Shown piece after piece: positions 35,936 to 44,182 of a DNA stretch of 64,000 bases (its first letter is position 1; every line of letters begins with the position of its first letter). The DNA is taken from the NCBI RefSeq assembly GCF_030269445.1, contig NZ_BSTJ01000001.1, positions 1,451,898 through 1,515,897 on the forward strand, given 5' to 3'. This DNA is from Actinoallomurus iriomotensis. Its GTDB lineage: Bacteria > Actinomycetota > Actinomycetes > Streptosporangiales > Streptosporangiaceae. The notes below the pieces were generated by a model that did not search any database, was not told where the DNA came from, and worked only from the letters and a program-made list of their open reading frames with translations. A program made the position numbers and the translations under genes.

Positions 35936-36970
35936 TCAGGGTTCGATGGTGACCTTGATGGCGGTACCGCGGGCCACGATGTCGATGCCCTCGAGCACGT
36001 CCGCGAGCGGCAGGCGGTGGGTGATGAGATCGGCCACGGGGACCGCGCCGGAGGCGATCAGCTCCAGGGCGCGGGCGTTGTGCGCCGGGCTGGAACCGTT
36101 CGCGCCGACGATGGTCAGCTCCCGGTAGTGGACGAGGTTGGAGTCGCAGGCGATGACCGGGTTGTCCTTGGGCAGCCCGCCGAAGAAGCTGATCCGGCCC
36201 TGCCGTGCGGCCATCTGCAGCGCCTGCTCCTGCGCGGCGCCGGAGGCGGCGGCCGTGATGATGGCGTCGGCGCCCCGCCCGTCCGTCAGCTTCATGACCT
36301 GGTCGACCAGGTCGGTGCCGTGGAGCGCGGCGTCCGGCTTCACCCGGTCGGCGGACATGGCGAGCCGGTCGGGGTTGATGTCGGCGAGGAACACGCGGGC
36401 GGCGCCACGGGCGCGCGCCAGGCGTACGTGCAGGCAGCCGATCGGCCCGGCGCCCATGATCACGACGTCGTCGCCCTCGCCGATGCGCGCGAGCTCCTGG
36501 CCGTTGAGCACGCAGGCGAGCGGCTCGGCCACCGACGCCTCGTCGAACCCGATGCCCTCGGGCAGCCGGTTGAGCCCGTCGACGGCGAGCACCTTGGCCG
36601 GCACGATGGTGTACTCGGCGAACCCGCCGTCGTAGTGGTACCCCATCGACTCCTGGTTCGGGCACACGGTCATCCGGCCGCGGCGGCACTCCTCACAGGT
36701 GCCGTCCGGGATCGCCGCGATGACCTGCACCCGGTCGCCGGGCTGCCAGCCGGTCACGCCCTCGCCCAGCTCGACCACCTCGCCGGCGATCTCGTGGCCC
36801 ATGACCCGCGGCGGCCGGATGTGGTGGTGGCCGAACTTGGAGATCTTCACGTCGGTGCCACAGGTCGAGCAGTTGCGCACCCGGATCTTGACGTCTCCGG
36901 GTCCGGGTGACGGCTCCGGCGCGTCCTCGACGCGGATGTCTCCGGGTGAGTAGAAGCGGGCGACCTTCAC
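35936..36970 (-). CDS. Zinc-dependent sugar-alcohol(-phosphate) dehydrogenase
   Basis: 344 residues of the zinc MDR family. NCSTCGTDVK has the catalytic Cys, VMGHEIAGEV the His-Glu pair, and CEECRRGRMTVC the structural-zinc cysteines. VVIMGAGPIGCLHVRLARARGA is the NAD-binding loop. The start is GTG at 36970, overlapping the EIIA stop (GTGA). In this operon it probably oxidises the hexitol phosphate formed by the PTS, in the way GatD oxidises galactitol-1-phosphate. No MtlD-type enzyme is present in the operon, so it may replace it. Confidence 0.85.
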   Translation of the reverse strand: MKVARFYSPGDIRVEDAPEPSPGPGDVKIRVRNCSTCGTDVKISKFGHHHIRPPRVMGHEIAGEVVELGEGVTGWQPGDRVQVIAAIPDGTCEECRRGRMTVCPNQESMGYHYDGGFAEYTIVPAKVLAVDGLNRLPEGIGFDEASVAEPLACVLNGQELARIGEGDDVVIMGAGPIGCLHVRLARARGAARVFLADINPDRLAMSADRVKPDAALHGTDLVDQVMKLTDGRGADAIITAAASGAAQEQALQMAARQGRISFFGGLPKDNPVIACDSNLVHYRELTIVGANGSSPAHNARALELIASGAVPVADLITHRLPLADVLEGIDIVARGTAIKVTIEP

Positions 36971-37413
36971 GCTGGTTCCTCTTCTCCGGCCGGCTGCAGC
37001 AGCCGGACCACTTCGTCGATGTCGTCGGTCTCGCGGAGGGCGCGCGCCCGGTCCGGGTCGAGCAGGATCTGGGCCAGCTCGGACAGCAGGCGTACGTGGC
37101 CGTCGCCGCGCGCGGCGATGCCGATGCACAGCACCACCCGCTCGTCGCCCCAGGCGACGCCGTCGGGGAAGCGGACGAAGGAGACCGCGTCGTGCCGTAC
37201 GGAGTCCTTGCCGTTCAGGGTGCCGTGCGGGATCGCGACGCCCTCGCCGACGTACGTCGACACGGACCGCTCGCGCTCGAGCATCGTGTCGACGTACGAC
37301 GGCTCGACGGCGCCGGCCACGACGAGCGCCTCTCCGCACTGGCGGATGGCGTCGTCACGACCGGTCGCCGCCGCGTCAAGCCGCACGGCACGGCGGTCGA
37401 GCAGTTCAGGCAC
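36967..37413 (-). CDS. PTS EIIA, fructose/mannitol type
   Basis: 148 residues of the PTS EIIA-2 fold. The phosphorylated histidine is His63 in GVAIPHGTLNGKDSV, and GVAWGDERVVLCIGIAARGDGHVRLLSELAQIL is the conserved second half. It carries phosphate from HPr to EIIB in the cytosol. The gene overlaps EIIB upstream and the dehydrogenase downstream by a few bases, so the three are translated together. Confidence 0.92.
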   Translation of the reverse strand: MPELLDRRAVRLDAAATGRDDAIRQCGEALVVAGAVEPSYVDTMLERERSVSTYVGEGVAIPHGTLNGKDSVRHDAVSFVRFPDGVAWGDERVVLCIGIAARGDGHVRLLSELAQILLDPDRARALRETDDIDEVVRLLQPAGEEEPA

Positions 37414-37705
37414 TGATCTCTCCGCCGTTCTTGATCGCGCTCACGAGCTTGGTCACCGCGGGGTCGCCGAGGAAGACCTGGAACTTCACGATCGGCTTGT
37501 CGCCGGCGCCCGCCGCCGCGCGGTCGGCGAGACCCTGGTGGCAGACGACGACGTCGGCGTCGTCGGGGATCGAGTTGACCGGCGTGTGCTCGACCGTGAC
37601 CGAGTACTTCCTCAGCTCCTTGCGCAGCTGGCTGGCGAGCATGACGCTGCTGCCCATACCGGCGTCGCAGGCGACAATGATCTTGTGGACGTCTTTGCCG
37701 TTCAT
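37406..37705 (-). CDS. PTS EIIB, mannitol type
   Basis: 99 residues with the phosphorylated Cys13 in IIVACDAGMGSSVM, which matches the EIIB loop of mannitol permeases. ATG at 37705 is 7 bp past the EIIC stop and gives the standard EIIB length; the longer frame upstream is not protein-like. In E. coli MtlA this domain is fused to IIC and IIA, whereas here all three are separate proteins. Confidence 0.9.
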   Translation of the reverse strand: MNGKDVHKIIVACDAGMGSSVMLASQLRKELRKYSVTVEHTPVNSIPDDADVVVCHQGLADRAAAGAGDKPIVKFQVFLGDPAVTKLVSAIKNGGEISA

Positions 37706-37712
37706 CGTTGGA

Positions 37713-38885
37713 TCACGCTCCGTGGGGTGCGGTCTCGGGGGCCGGGGCCTCGTCGGTCTTCGTCTCGTCGGTCGTCGTCTCCGCCGCGGGCGTCTCGCCC
37801 GCCGCGGCGTCGGGCTCCGGCTCGGACTCATCGTCCCCGTTGAGGTGGCCGAAGCCGAGCAGGACCGAGCCGACCGCGAAGGAGACCGCCGCGGCGATCA
37901 GGACGCCGAGGAAGACCCCGAAGTAACCGCCTCGAGGGGTCTCGGCGGCGTAGGCGAAGATGCTGCCCGGGGACGGGGTGGCGACCAGACCGGCGTTAGT
38001 GATCATGAATGTACCGATGCCCGCCGCGCCGCCGGCCATGGAGGCGAGGATCAGGCGCGGCTTCATCAGGATGTACGGGAAGTAGATCTCGTGGATGCCG
38101 CCCAGGAACTGGATGACCATCGCGGCCGGCACGCTCGGGCGCAGGTTGCGGGGGCCGAACAGCAGGTAGGCGGCCAGCACACCCAGGCCGGGGCCGGGGT
38201 TGGACTCGATCATGAACATGATCGACTTGCCGTGCTTGGCCGCCTCGGCGACACCCAGCGGGCCGAGGACGCCGTGGTTGACGGCGTTGTTGAGGAACAG
38301 CACCTTGGCCGGCTCGACCAGCACCGAGGCGAGCGGCAGCAGGTGGTGGTGGATCAGCCATTCGACGCCGTTGCCCGCGACGTCGGTCACGTGCGTGACG
38401 ATCGGCTTGATCCCCCAGTTGCCGAACACCGCCGCCGCACCGCCGATGATGCCGGCGGTGAAGTTGTCCACCAGCATCTCGAACCCGGGCTTGGTGCGAT
38501 CCTGGATGTAGCCGTCGACGAGCTTGAGCACGTACGCGGTGAGCGGCCCCATGACCATCGCGCCGAGGAACATCGGAATGCCCGCGCCCACCACGACCCC
38601 GATGGTGGCGACCGCGCCGACCACGGCACCGCGCTGGCCGTGCACCATCCGGCCGCCGGTGTAGCCGATCAGCACGGGCAACAGCACGTTGATGGTCGGG
38701 TCGACCAGGGCGCCGAACTCCTTGTTGGGCAGCCAGCCCGTCGGGATGAACAACGCGGTGATCAGACCCCAGGCGATGAAGGCCCCGATGTTCGGCATCA
38801 CCATGCCGGCGAGATGCCCGCCGAGTCTCTGGATCTGGGCCTTGGGCCCTTGCCCGGTGATCTGTGGTGTGTACGGAGTGGCCAT
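37713..38885 (-). CDS. mtlA: PTS EIIC, mannitol-specific (MtlA-like) permease
   Basis: 390 residues, mostly membrane segments. GGIHEIYFPYILMKP carries the substrate-binding GIHE motif and LFLNNAVNHGVLGPLG is the conserved mannitol-permease loop. The N-terminus MVMPNIGAFIAWGLITALF also matches MtlA. The last 45 residues are a charged Glu/Thr/Ala tail that ends the protein where EIIB is fused in E. coli MtlA. It imports and phosphorylates mannitol together with EIIB and EIIA. Confidence 0.92.
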   Translation of the reverse strand: MATPYTPQITGQGPKAQIQRLGGHLAGMVMPNIGAFIAWGLITALFIPTGWLPNKEFGALVDPTINVLLPVLIGYTGGRMVHGQRGAVVGAVATIGVVVGAGIPMFLGAMVMGPLTAYVLKLVDGYIQDRTKPGFEMLVDNFTAGIIGGAAAVFGNWGIKPIVTHVTDVAGNGVEWLIHHHLLPLASVLVEPAKVLFLNNAVNHGVLGPLGVAEAAKHGKSIMFMIESNPGPGLGVLAAYLLFGPRNLRPSVPAAMVIQFLGGIHEIYFPYILMKPRLILASMAGGAAGIGTFMITNAGLVATPSPGSIFAYAAETPRGGYFGVFLGVLIAAAVSFAVGSVLLGFGHLNGDDESEPEPDAAAGETPAAETTTDETKTDEAPAPETAPHGA

Positions 38886-38914
38886 GAAGGGCCTCCCTTA
38901 GGGGGTGGGGGAAT

Positions 38915-39853
38915 CTAGGCGATGAGTGATCGGCCGAGGTCCGGCCGCGCATGGATACGAACGATGTCGCGCCGGATGTCCTCCGGCCGCGGCATGCGGC
39001 TGGCGGGCAGGCGCACCGCGGCGGCCCCCCACGCCAGCCCTTCGGCGAGTGCCGCGCTCCCCCGAGCGCCCGCGGCCAGGAACCCGGCGAGCAGGGCGTC
39101 TCCGGCCCCGACCGTGCTCCTCGCCGCGGCGACCGGCGCCTCGCCGATGGTGACTCCGTCGTCCTCGACCAGTACGGCGCCGTCCGCACCGAGGCTGGCG
39201 AGCACGCTGCCCGCCCCGCGTTCGCGCAGGGCCTGGGCCGCCTCGACCGCATCGCCGACGCTGTCGACCGGATGGCCGACGGCCTCGGCGAGCTCCTCCC
39301 GGTTGGGCTTGATCAGCACCGGGGAGGCCTCGACCGCGGCCAGCAGCGCCGGGCCGCTCGCGTCGACGGCGACCTGCACGCCCGCCTGCGTGAAGAACTC
39401 ACACATCTGGGCGTAGATCCCCGCGGGCACACCCGGGGGCAGACTGCCGCACGTCACGACCCAGCTCGCCGACTCGGTGGCGGCGAGCACCGCGTCGGCG
39501 ACCGCCCCGAGCTCGGAACCGGACAACGGCTCTCCGGGCTCGTTCAGCTTGGTGACCATGCCATCGGGCTCGGCGATCGTCACGTTGGACCGGGTGCGCC
39601 CCGCGACGGGGACCGCCCGCAGCGGGATCCCGTCGGCCTCCAGGAGCCGTACGAGCTGCTCGCCGTCGGCGCCGCCCACGGGCAGTACCGCGACGGAGGG
39701 CACCTGGTTGGCGAGCAGCGCACGCGAGACGTTCACCCCCTTGCCGCCGGGGTCGAGCCGGGCCGAGGTCGCCCGCGTCATCGTGCCGCGAACGAGCCGC
39801 TCCACCTCGATGGTCCGGTCCAGGCTGGGGTTGAGCGTCAACGTGACGATCAT
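38915..39853 (-). CDS. 1-phosphofructokinase family hexose kinase
   Basis: 312 residues of the PfkB/FruK family. LDPGGKGVNVSRAL is the N-terminal signature, IKPNREEL the central motif, and STVGAGDALLAGFLA the C-terminal ATP/anion-hole motif with the catalytic Asp. It phosphorylates fructose-1-phosphate or a similar ketose phosphate. With the dehydrogenase converting hexitol-1-phosphate to a ketose-1-phosphate, this would complete entry into glycolysis. ATG at 39853 aligns with family N-termini. It is the first gene of the PTS operon, 29 bp before EIIC. Confidence 0.9.
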   Translation of the reverse strand: MIVTLTLNPSLDRTIEVERLVRGTMTRATSARLDPGGKGVNVSRALLANQVPSVAVLPVGGADGEQLVRLLEADGIPLRAVPVAGRTRSNVTIAEPDGMVTKLNEPGEPLSGSELGAVADAVLAATESASWVVTCGSLPPGVPAGIYAQMCEFFTQAGVQVAVDASGPALLAAVEASPVLIKPNREELAEAVGHPVDSVGDAVEAAQALRERGAGSVLASLGADGAVLVEDDGVTIGEAPVAAARSTVGAGDALLAGFLAAGARGSAALAEGLAWGAAAVRLPASRMPRPEDIRRDIVRIHARPDLGRSLIA

Positions 39854-39918
39854 GCGGCGCTCACGCCGCGCCGCGTCGCCCGATGTCTTGCCGGGGCGCA
39901 CATCGTGTTGCTTCACCG

Positions 39919-39970
39919 CCGTTTCTTTTTGGTTTCCCTTTGTTTACGCCCATATGAGCCCGTACGTCAA
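39919..39970 (-). promoter_or_regulatory. Mannitol PTS operon promoter and shared operator
   Basis: Leftward TTGACG (39970-39965), an 18-bp spacer and TAAACA (39946-39941). It then runs through GAAACCAA to GAAACGG at 39919. This matches the deoR-type gene promoter in the order TAAACA, GAAACCAA, GAAACGG with nearly equal spacing. A repressor bound there would block transcription at the start point. Confidence 0.65.
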
Positions 39971-40178
39971 TAGGAAACGCCCGCGACCACACAATCGGAC
40001 ATGACTCTCGGGCTTCCGGGGCGAAGCGGAAGCCGACCACACGCCCCGACGGCCCCGGGGCGGGCGTGCCCAGCGGCCAATGGTGGGCGAGCCCACCGGA
40101 CGACGGGGAGGGGACCAGGCCAGATGGACGCCCCGACCAGGCCAGGCGGATGGCCGGCCGGGACGAGCCCACCGGACG

Positions 40179-40316
40179 AGGTAGGCGAACCGACCAGGCC
40201 AGGTGGACGAGCCCACCGAGACACACCAGCCCACCAAACCAGGTAGGCGAACCGACCAGACGAGGTGGACGAGCCCACCGAGACGCACCAGCCCACCGGG
40301 CGAGGTGGGCGAATCG
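40179..40316. repeat. Tandem 62-bp repeat, 2.2 copies
   Basis: Copy 1 is 40179-40240, copy 2 is 40241-40302, and a partial third copy begins at 40303. Each copy starts AGGTAGGCGAACCGACCAG and contains GGTGGACGAGCCCACCGAGA. Looser relatives of GACGAGCCCACCGGACGA extend left to about 40080. It lies between the PTS promoter and the end of the FHA gene. Confidence 0.75.
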
Positions 40317-40384
40317 GCCCCGGCCGGGATCGGGGGCGGCTCGCCGGGATCGGGGCGGCCGGTCGCCGGGCGTGGCGAGGGCGT

Positions 40385-40666
40385 TCAGGGGAGGATCGGG
40401 ACCACGACGAGAGTGGTGCCGCCCAAACGAAGCCTGTCTCCCTTCGCCAGCGGGGCGGCCGTGCACAGCCGGCCGTTGACGCGCACCCCGCGCAGGGAGC
40501 CCATGTCCTCGACCTGCCAGCCGTCCCCCTCCGGGATGAGCAGGGCGTGCAGCGGGCTGGCATCCGGGTCGTGCAGCACCAGGTCGCAGTCACGGCGGGT
40601 GCCGATGACGAAGCGGTCGTGGAAGACCGACGTCACCCCGGCCAGCTGTACGGCAATCGCGGGCAT
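40385..40666 (-). CDS. Small FHA-domain protein
   Basis: 93 residues that are almost only a forkhead-associated domain: FVIGTRRDCDLVLHDPDASPLHALL, then WQVEDMGSLRGVRVNGR. These match the FHA pattern of G-R, S-x2-H and N-G, with Pro-Leu in place of the usual Arg-x after the Ser. FHA domains bind phosphothreonine. ATG at 40666 is chosen because the domain starts there; the ribosome site is weak. No kinase gene is adjacent except the lanthipeptide synthetase 0.8 kb away, and a link to it is speculation. Confidence 0.8.
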   Translation of the reverse strand: MPAIAVQLAGVTSVFHDRFVIGTRRDCDLVLHDPDASPLHALLIPEGDGWQVEDMGSLRGVRVNGRLCTAAPLAKGDRLRLGGTTLVVVPILP

Positions 40667-41209
40667 CGGCTCATCTTGCGGACCCCGCCGGACACCGTCA
40701 ACACCGAACGACCGTCTCGTGCCGACCACGCCTCCGGAGCGCAGGGCCACCGGACGGAGATCAGCGGCAGAGCAGCACGTCACCGAACCGCACGGCCCCC
40801 TGACGCCAGGAGACGAACCCGTCCGAACCAAGAGACCCCTCCGACCCGGCTACGGCTGCGCAGATCAGCGGCGGAGCAGGCCACACAGCACGTCACCGGG
40901 CGACGCACCGGACCGTTCTCACCACGCCAGACGACGAAACCGTCCAGCCGAAGGTGAAGAGCACCTTTCGCCCGAATCCATAGCCGGGTCATCACCGAGG
41001 CCCAGCCCCACCCGGACAACAGCACCCACCGCAGGCCCAGGCCGCCCACCTCACCGGTGGGGCCGCCGCCACGCTGTAGAAACGCCACGCCACAGACTCA
41101 ACCCTGCTGAAAGACCGTGATTTGATCGCTCTTTTATCGCGATTTCATCGGTCGTCGTTAGAGTCTTCCATCAATTGCCAGCGTTACATCTTTTGACTCG
41201 GAGGCGTCA
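40667..41209. other. 543-bp intergenic region with a diverged direct repeat
   Basis: No gene is seen. 40759-40829 and 40863-40949 are imperfect direct copies (GATCAGCGGC, GAGCAG, CACGTCACCG, ACGCCAG, GACGAA, CGTCC in order), the second longer by small insertions. From 41110 to 41200 the DNA becomes AT-richer (TTTGATCGCTCTTTTATCG) and probably holds the promoter of the lanthipeptide locus. I cannot place its -35 and -10 boxes securely. Confidence 0.55.
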
Positions 41210-41479
41210 TTGTTCGGTAAGATCGTCGTCGCGGCCGCGATTTCCCTTCCCGCCGCCGTCGGCCTCGGGTCCGCGTCCGCCTGGAGCGCGGCGGCTTCGA
41301 CGGCCGACCCGTGCGGATACGTGCCCGGCGCGCCCGCGATCCACAACTGCTTCTCCTATAACAGCTGGCTGTACATTTACTATGCCAACGGCGACGCCAC
41401 GAAGGTATGCATCCCGGCCAACACCGATTATCCCGTACCAGGCGATGCCCGAAGCCTGTCACTCGGAGAGCCCTGTTAG
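41210..41479 (+). CDS. Small secreted four-cysteine protein in the lanthipeptide locus
   Basis: 89 residues from TTG at 41210, supported by CGGAGGCGTCA just upstream. A signal peptide (FGKIVVAAAISLPAAVGLGS, cut near Ala-Ser-Ala) leads to a mature part of about 60 residues with four cysteines (DPCG, HNCF, KVCI and a C-terminal EPC), enough for two disulfides. The pattern is reminiscent of DUF6355-type secreted proteins found near natural-product genes, but I am not sure. It ends 15 bp before the synthetase gene, so the two are co-transcribed. It could be a resistance, carrier or accessory protein. Confidence 0.65.
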   Translation: MFGKIVVAAAISLPAAVGLGSASAWSAAASTADPCGYVPGAPAIHNCFSYNSWLYIYYANGDATKVCIPANTDYPVPGDARSLSLGEPC

Positions 41480-41494
41480 TCAAGGAGAACCCGA

Positions 41495-44062
41495 GTGCCC
41501 GCCAACAAGCAATTGCTGCAGCCGTTCTGCATCGCCGATCCCATATTTTTCGACAGCCCGGAGCGGATACCGGACGAGGCGGAGCGTTTTCCGGCCGCGC
41601 GGCGAGCCGCCCCGCCGGGCTGGCACCGGCACGAGCGTGGAGCGTGGGTGTTCCTCCGCCCCGGCGACTCGACACTTCCCGCGCAGGGTTGGAAGATTCA
41701 CGTCTCGGCCGTGCCGTCCGACGCGGCGAAGGTGTGCGAGATCGTCTGGGACTACTGCGTCGGCCGGCGGATCGCCGTCAAGTTCCTGCGCAGCGAAAAG
41801 GCCGTCCTGGCCGTGAACGACAAGTACGCGGACCGGAGCAGCAGTGGGAAGGCGGTCACGCTGTACCCGGCCGACGACACCGAACTGGCCGCGGTGCTCA
41901 CCGAACTCTCCGAGCTGCTGGCGGGCTTCCCGGGCCCCTACATCCTGAGTGACCTGCGGTACGGGAACGGGCCGCTCTACGTCCGCTACGGCGGCTTCAT
42001 CGAACGGACATGCCCCGGAGACGACGGCGAGCCGGTGCCCGCCCTGGAAGGACCTGACGGCCGGCTGGTTCCGGATGAGCGCGCGTCGGTCTTCACCGTG
42101 CCTGACTGGGTAGCGGTCCCCGAGGTGCTACGACCCCATGTGGCGGCCTGGCAGTCGGACGGTGACGAGGACTTCCCCTTCCACGTCGAAGCCGCGCTAC
42201 ACCACTCCAACGGCGGCGGGGTGTATCTGGCGCGCGACACGCGCAGCGGTGAGCAGGTGGTGCTGCGCGAAGCCCGACCGCACGCCGGCCTCGACCGGGA
42301 CAGGGTGGACGCGGTGACCCGGCTCGCCGCGGAACGCGGGGCTCTGGAGCGGCTGGCCGGGCTGGACTGCGTGCCGCGCCTCCTGGAGCACCGGGTCGCC
42401 TGGGAGCACCACTTCCTGGTGGAGGAGTACATCGAGGGCACGACGCTCCTCGACGCCATCCTCGTCCGCTACCCCTTGACGAACCGAGAGCCGACCGCCC
42501 AGGCTCTGGCCGGCTACACGGATTGGGCGCTGGACGTCGCCGACCGGCTCGAGCGCGCGGTGGAGGCCGTGCACGGACGCGGAATCCGCATCGGCGACCT
42601 GCATCCGGGCAACGTGATGGTGCGTCCGGACGGGCGCGTCGCGTTGATCGACTTCGAGCTCGCCACGGAGCTCGAGGACGATCGGGCGCCTGCGCTCGCC
42701 GCGCCCGGGTTCACGGCGCCCGCCCACCTGTCGGGCGCCGCCGCGGACCGGTACCTCGTCGAGTGCATCCGGCTGTTCCTGTTCCTGCCCGTGTACCTGC
42801 GTGGGGAGCGGGCGCCCGGCAGGCCGGCCGTTCTCGTCGACGCCGTACAGCGGCACTTCCCCGTACCGCCGGACTTCGGCGGGCACCTGCTCCGCACACT
42901 CCAGCCGACCACGATCCAGGCCGATCCGGTCGTCTCCCTGCTCACGGCCGAAGAGCCGGACTGGCCGGCCCTCCGTGACTCGCTGGTGGCGGGCATCCAC
43001 GCCAGCGCCACCCCGCACCGGGAGGACCGGCTGTTCCCCGGCAGCCCGGTGCAGTTCGAACACGGGGGCTACGCCTTCGCGTACGGCGCGGCGGGGGTCC
43101 TCTACGCCCTGGACCGAGTGGGCGCCGAGGTTCCCGACGAGTACGTGGACTGGCTGATCCAGGCGACCCGGCGGGCCCGGACACCGCAGCCCGGCCTGTT
43201 CGACGGGCTGCACGGTGTCGCCGCGACCCTCCACCTGCTCGGTCGCCGGGAGGCGGCACTCGACGTCCTCGACCGCGCCCGGGAGCTGAGCCGTGGCATG
43301 CCCGCACCGGGCTTGCTCGGCGGCTGGGCCGGTATCGGCCTGAACCTGCTGCACTTCGCCCGGGTCACCGGCGACTCGGAGTTGCGCGCCGCCGCGGTGC
43401 GGATCGCCGACGAGCTGGCCGGGCCGGTGGCCGCCGACGCGAACGGCGGCCGGACTCGACGGCCGGGGAAGGCCGGGCTGCTGACCGGGATGACGGGTGC
43501 CGCGCTGCTCTTCCTGCATCTGCACGAAGACACCGCCGATCCCGCCTACCTGGATCTGGCCCGGTCCGTCCTGCTCCAGGAGATGAGCCGTGGCGAGCAC
43601 CTGGACGACGGCACCTTCCAGCTGGGCGAAGGCGGAGGCCGCTATCGCCTCTACCTCGGCAGTGGCAGCGGAGGACTCGCGCTGGTGCTCCAGGAGTACC
43701 TCAAGCGCCGCGACGATCCCGAGATGGCGGCCGTCATCACCCGGGTGCGCCGGGGATGCTGGGCGCCCTTCGTGGTCCAACCTGGCCTGTTCGACGGCCG
43801 GGCGGGACTTCTGGCGGTGCTCGCCCAGCTCGGCGCGCCGGAGGACCGGCCGGCCGTCGACGCGCACATCCGGCGGCTGGCCTGGCACGCGGAGCCCTAC
43901 GAGGGTCACCTGGCCTTTCCCGGCGACAAGCTGCTGCGCCTCTCGATGGACCTGGCCACCGGTTCCGCGGGCATCCTGCTCGCCCTCAACGCTGCGCTCG
44001 AGGGGACCTCAACGGTTCTGCCCTACCTCGATCCGCAGCCGGCCATCGCCCACACGTCATGA
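41495..44062 (+). CDS. lanKC: Class III lanthionine synthetase LanKC
   Basis: 855 residues with the three parts of class III/IV enzymes: an N-terminal lyase domain (about 1-200), a kinase domain (about 225-500, with GDLHPGNVMV near 366 and LIDFE near 385), and a C-terminal LanC-like cyclase (from about 510, with GLFDGLHGVAATLHLL and GLLGGWAGIGLNLL). The cyclase lacks the Cys and Cys-His-Gly zinc ligands, which places it in class III rather than class IV. It phosphorylates and eliminates Ser/Thr in the precursor and adds Cys thiols. GTG at 41495 has AAGGAGAAC upstream. No transporter or protease gene follows. Confidence 0.92.
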   Translation: MPANKQLLQPFCIADPIFFDSPERIPDEAERFPAARRAAPPGWHRHERGAWVFLRPGDSTLPAQGWKIHVSAVPSDAAKVCEIVWDYCVGRRIAVKFLRSEKAVLAVNDKYADRSSSGKAVTLYPADDTELAAVLTELSELLAGFPGPYILSDLRYGNGPLYVRYGGFIERTCPGDDGEPVPALEGPDGRLVPDERASVFTVPDWVAVPEVLRPHVAAWQSDGDEDFPFHVEAALHHSNGGGVYLARDTRSGEQVVLREARPHAGLDRDRVDAVTRLAAERGALERLAGLDCVPRLLEHRVAWEHHFLVEEYIEGTTLLDAILVRYPLTNREPTAQALAGYTDWALDVADRLERAVEAVHGRGIRIGDLHPGNVMVRPDGRVALIDFELATELEDDRAPALAAPGFTAPAHLSGAAADRYLVECIRLFLFLPVYLRGERAPGRPAVLVDAVQRHFPVPPDFGGHLLRTLQPTTIQADPVVSLLTAEEPDWPALRDSLVAGIHASATPHREDRLFPGSPVQFEHGGYAFAYGAAGVLYALDRVGAEVPDEYVDWLIQATRRARTPQPGLFDGLHGVAATLHLLGRREAALDVLDRARELSRGMPAPGLLGGWAGIGLNLLHFARVTGDSELRAAAVRIADELAGPVAADANGGRTRRPGKAGLLTGMTGAALLFLHLHEDTADPAYLDLARSVLLQEMSRGEHLDDGTFQLGEGGGRYRLYLGSGSGGLALVLQEYLKRRDDPEMAAVITRVRRGCWAPFVVQPGLFDGRAGLLAVLAQLGAPEDRPAVDAHIRRLAWHAEPYEGHLAFPGDKLLRLSMDLATGSAGILLALNAALEGTSTVLPYLDPQPAIAHTS

Positions 44063-44078
44063 AAAGGAGGTGAAGGAG

Positions 44079-44174
44079 ATGTCTAAGATCCTCAAGATGC
44101 AGGGCATGACCAGCGAGAAGGCCCCAGCGGACTTCTGCGTGTGCGTTTGGACGATCGTGTCGTCCTGGGCATAG
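44079..44174 (+). CDS. lanA: Class III lanthipeptide precursor, 31 aa
   Basis: The peptide begins MSKILKMQGMTSEKAPADF, with ILKMQ in the place of the ILxLQ leader helix recognised by LanKC enzymes. It ends in the core CVCVWTIVSSWA, giving Cys20, Cys22, Thr25, Ser28 and Ser29. It lies 17 bp after the synthetase gene. AAGGAGGTGA, a 10-base match to the 16S rRNA end, sits 8 bp before the ATG, so translation should be very strong. Both cysteines precede every core Ser/Thr, the reverse of the Ser-x2-Ser-x-Cys order in known class III peptides. It is too short for routine gene calling. Confidence 0.85.
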   Translation: MSKILKMQGMTSEKAPADFCVCVWTIVSSWA

Positions 44175-44182
44175 CCCGACCC

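Larger units (their letters stand above)
39854..40384. other. 531-bp intergenic region before the PTS operon
   Basis: Contains the PTS promoter and operator (39919-39970) and, further right, a tandem 62-bp repeat block (40179-40316). No gene is credible; the open frames on both strands are repeat-derived. Confidence 0.6.

Noticed and set aside
40179-40316. CRISPR array
   Set aside because: The 62-bp units are contiguous with no unique spacers, copies are few, and no cas gene is present.
41495-44062. Class IV lanthipeptide synthetase (LanL)
   Set aside because: The cyclase lacks the Cys and Cys-His-Gly zinc ligands, so class III fits better.
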